This document shows, piece by piece, positions 63,891 to 64,000 of a DNA stretch of 64,000 nt. This stretch comes from Symbiodinium natans (taxonomy: Eukaryota; Sar; Dinophyceae; Suessiales; Symbiodiniaceae). Each line of letters begins with the position of its first letter. Positions within the stretch are counted from its first letter, which is position 1. The translations under genes and the position numbers were made by a program. The stretch is from the NCBI GenBank assembly GCA_905221605.1, contig CAJNDS010002210.1:299501-363500 (forward strand). Direction: 5' to 3'. The notes under the pieces were generated by a model, which had not been told where the DNA came from, searched no databases, and was given only the letters and a program-made list of their open reading frames with translations.

Positions 63891-64000
63891 CTAGTCCCCT
63901 TCTTTAAGGGCCTCAATTAAGCCTTTTGGTGGCTCTTGGGCCCTTTTGGGGGCTTCCTGGGGGCTTTCCTGGCCCTGCCGGGGTAAAATGAAGGAAAAAA

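Overview
The window looks like nuclear DNA of a dinoflagellate. I could not resolve the genus. Four things support this: abundant plant/alga-type TTTAGGG telomeric repeats in internal positions; Ty1/copia, reverse-transcriptase and tyrosine-recombinase sequences of the kind that fill Symbiodiniaceae-like genomes; small exons with GT-AG and probable GC-AG introns; and large single-exon ORFs next to decayed mobile elements. No bacterial operons, tRNA, rRNA or CRISPR arrays are visible.

Layout. 1-4.2 kb: one open frame (left edge cut) combining a P-loop region with a MULE-type DDE transposase core and a SWIM zinc finger. 4.7-5.8 kb: the 3' end of a normal multi-exon gene of unknown function. 5.8-16.4 kb: decayed repeats, including two large inverted repeats, a frameshifted tyrosine-recombinase pseudogene, a 97-bp direct repeat, four copies of a ~600-bp repeat family and a truncated reverse transcriptase with a damaged FxDD motif. 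16.4-48.4 kb: dozens of short CCCTAAA or TTTAGGG arrays in both orientations, separated by islands of 50-300 bp. Many islands are small palindromic (MITE-like) elements. Others read as exons on the + strand. From about 26.4 to 41.8 kb these exons fall in the order expected for a polycystin/PKD2-type cation channel (luminal domain, membrane segments, GDFDF pore, NLFIAI last helix). The telomeric arrays are therefore inside its introns. 48.4-61.3 kb: an AT-rich block holding an ~11.3-kb structure with matching inverted ends next to TA runs. Nested in it is an intact minus-strand Ty1/copia retrotransposon with identical 210-bp LTRs and a GATTC target duplication. 61.3-64 kb: microsatellites, more telomeric arrays and an exon matching anthranilate synthase component I, then dispersed repeats.

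The most notable object is the copia element. Between protease and integrase its 2,874-codon ORF carries a methyltransferase-like domain with a PCxxW motif and a 2-oxoglutarate/Fe(II) dioxygenase domain with complete HxD...H...R residues, followed by nine octapeptide repeats. This suggests a retroelement encoding both a putative DNA-modifying and a DNA-demodifying or oxidising activity. Across residues ~829-1046 the coding-like reading sits in other frames, so either two or three indels compensate each other or the element uses frame changes.

The second notable object is the arrangement of telomeric repeats around exons. CCCTAAA arrays often lie just upstream of exon islands and TTTAGGG arrays just downstream, so intron ends could base-pair or act as splicing signals. 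All assignments come from reading the sequence; no database search or alignment was run.
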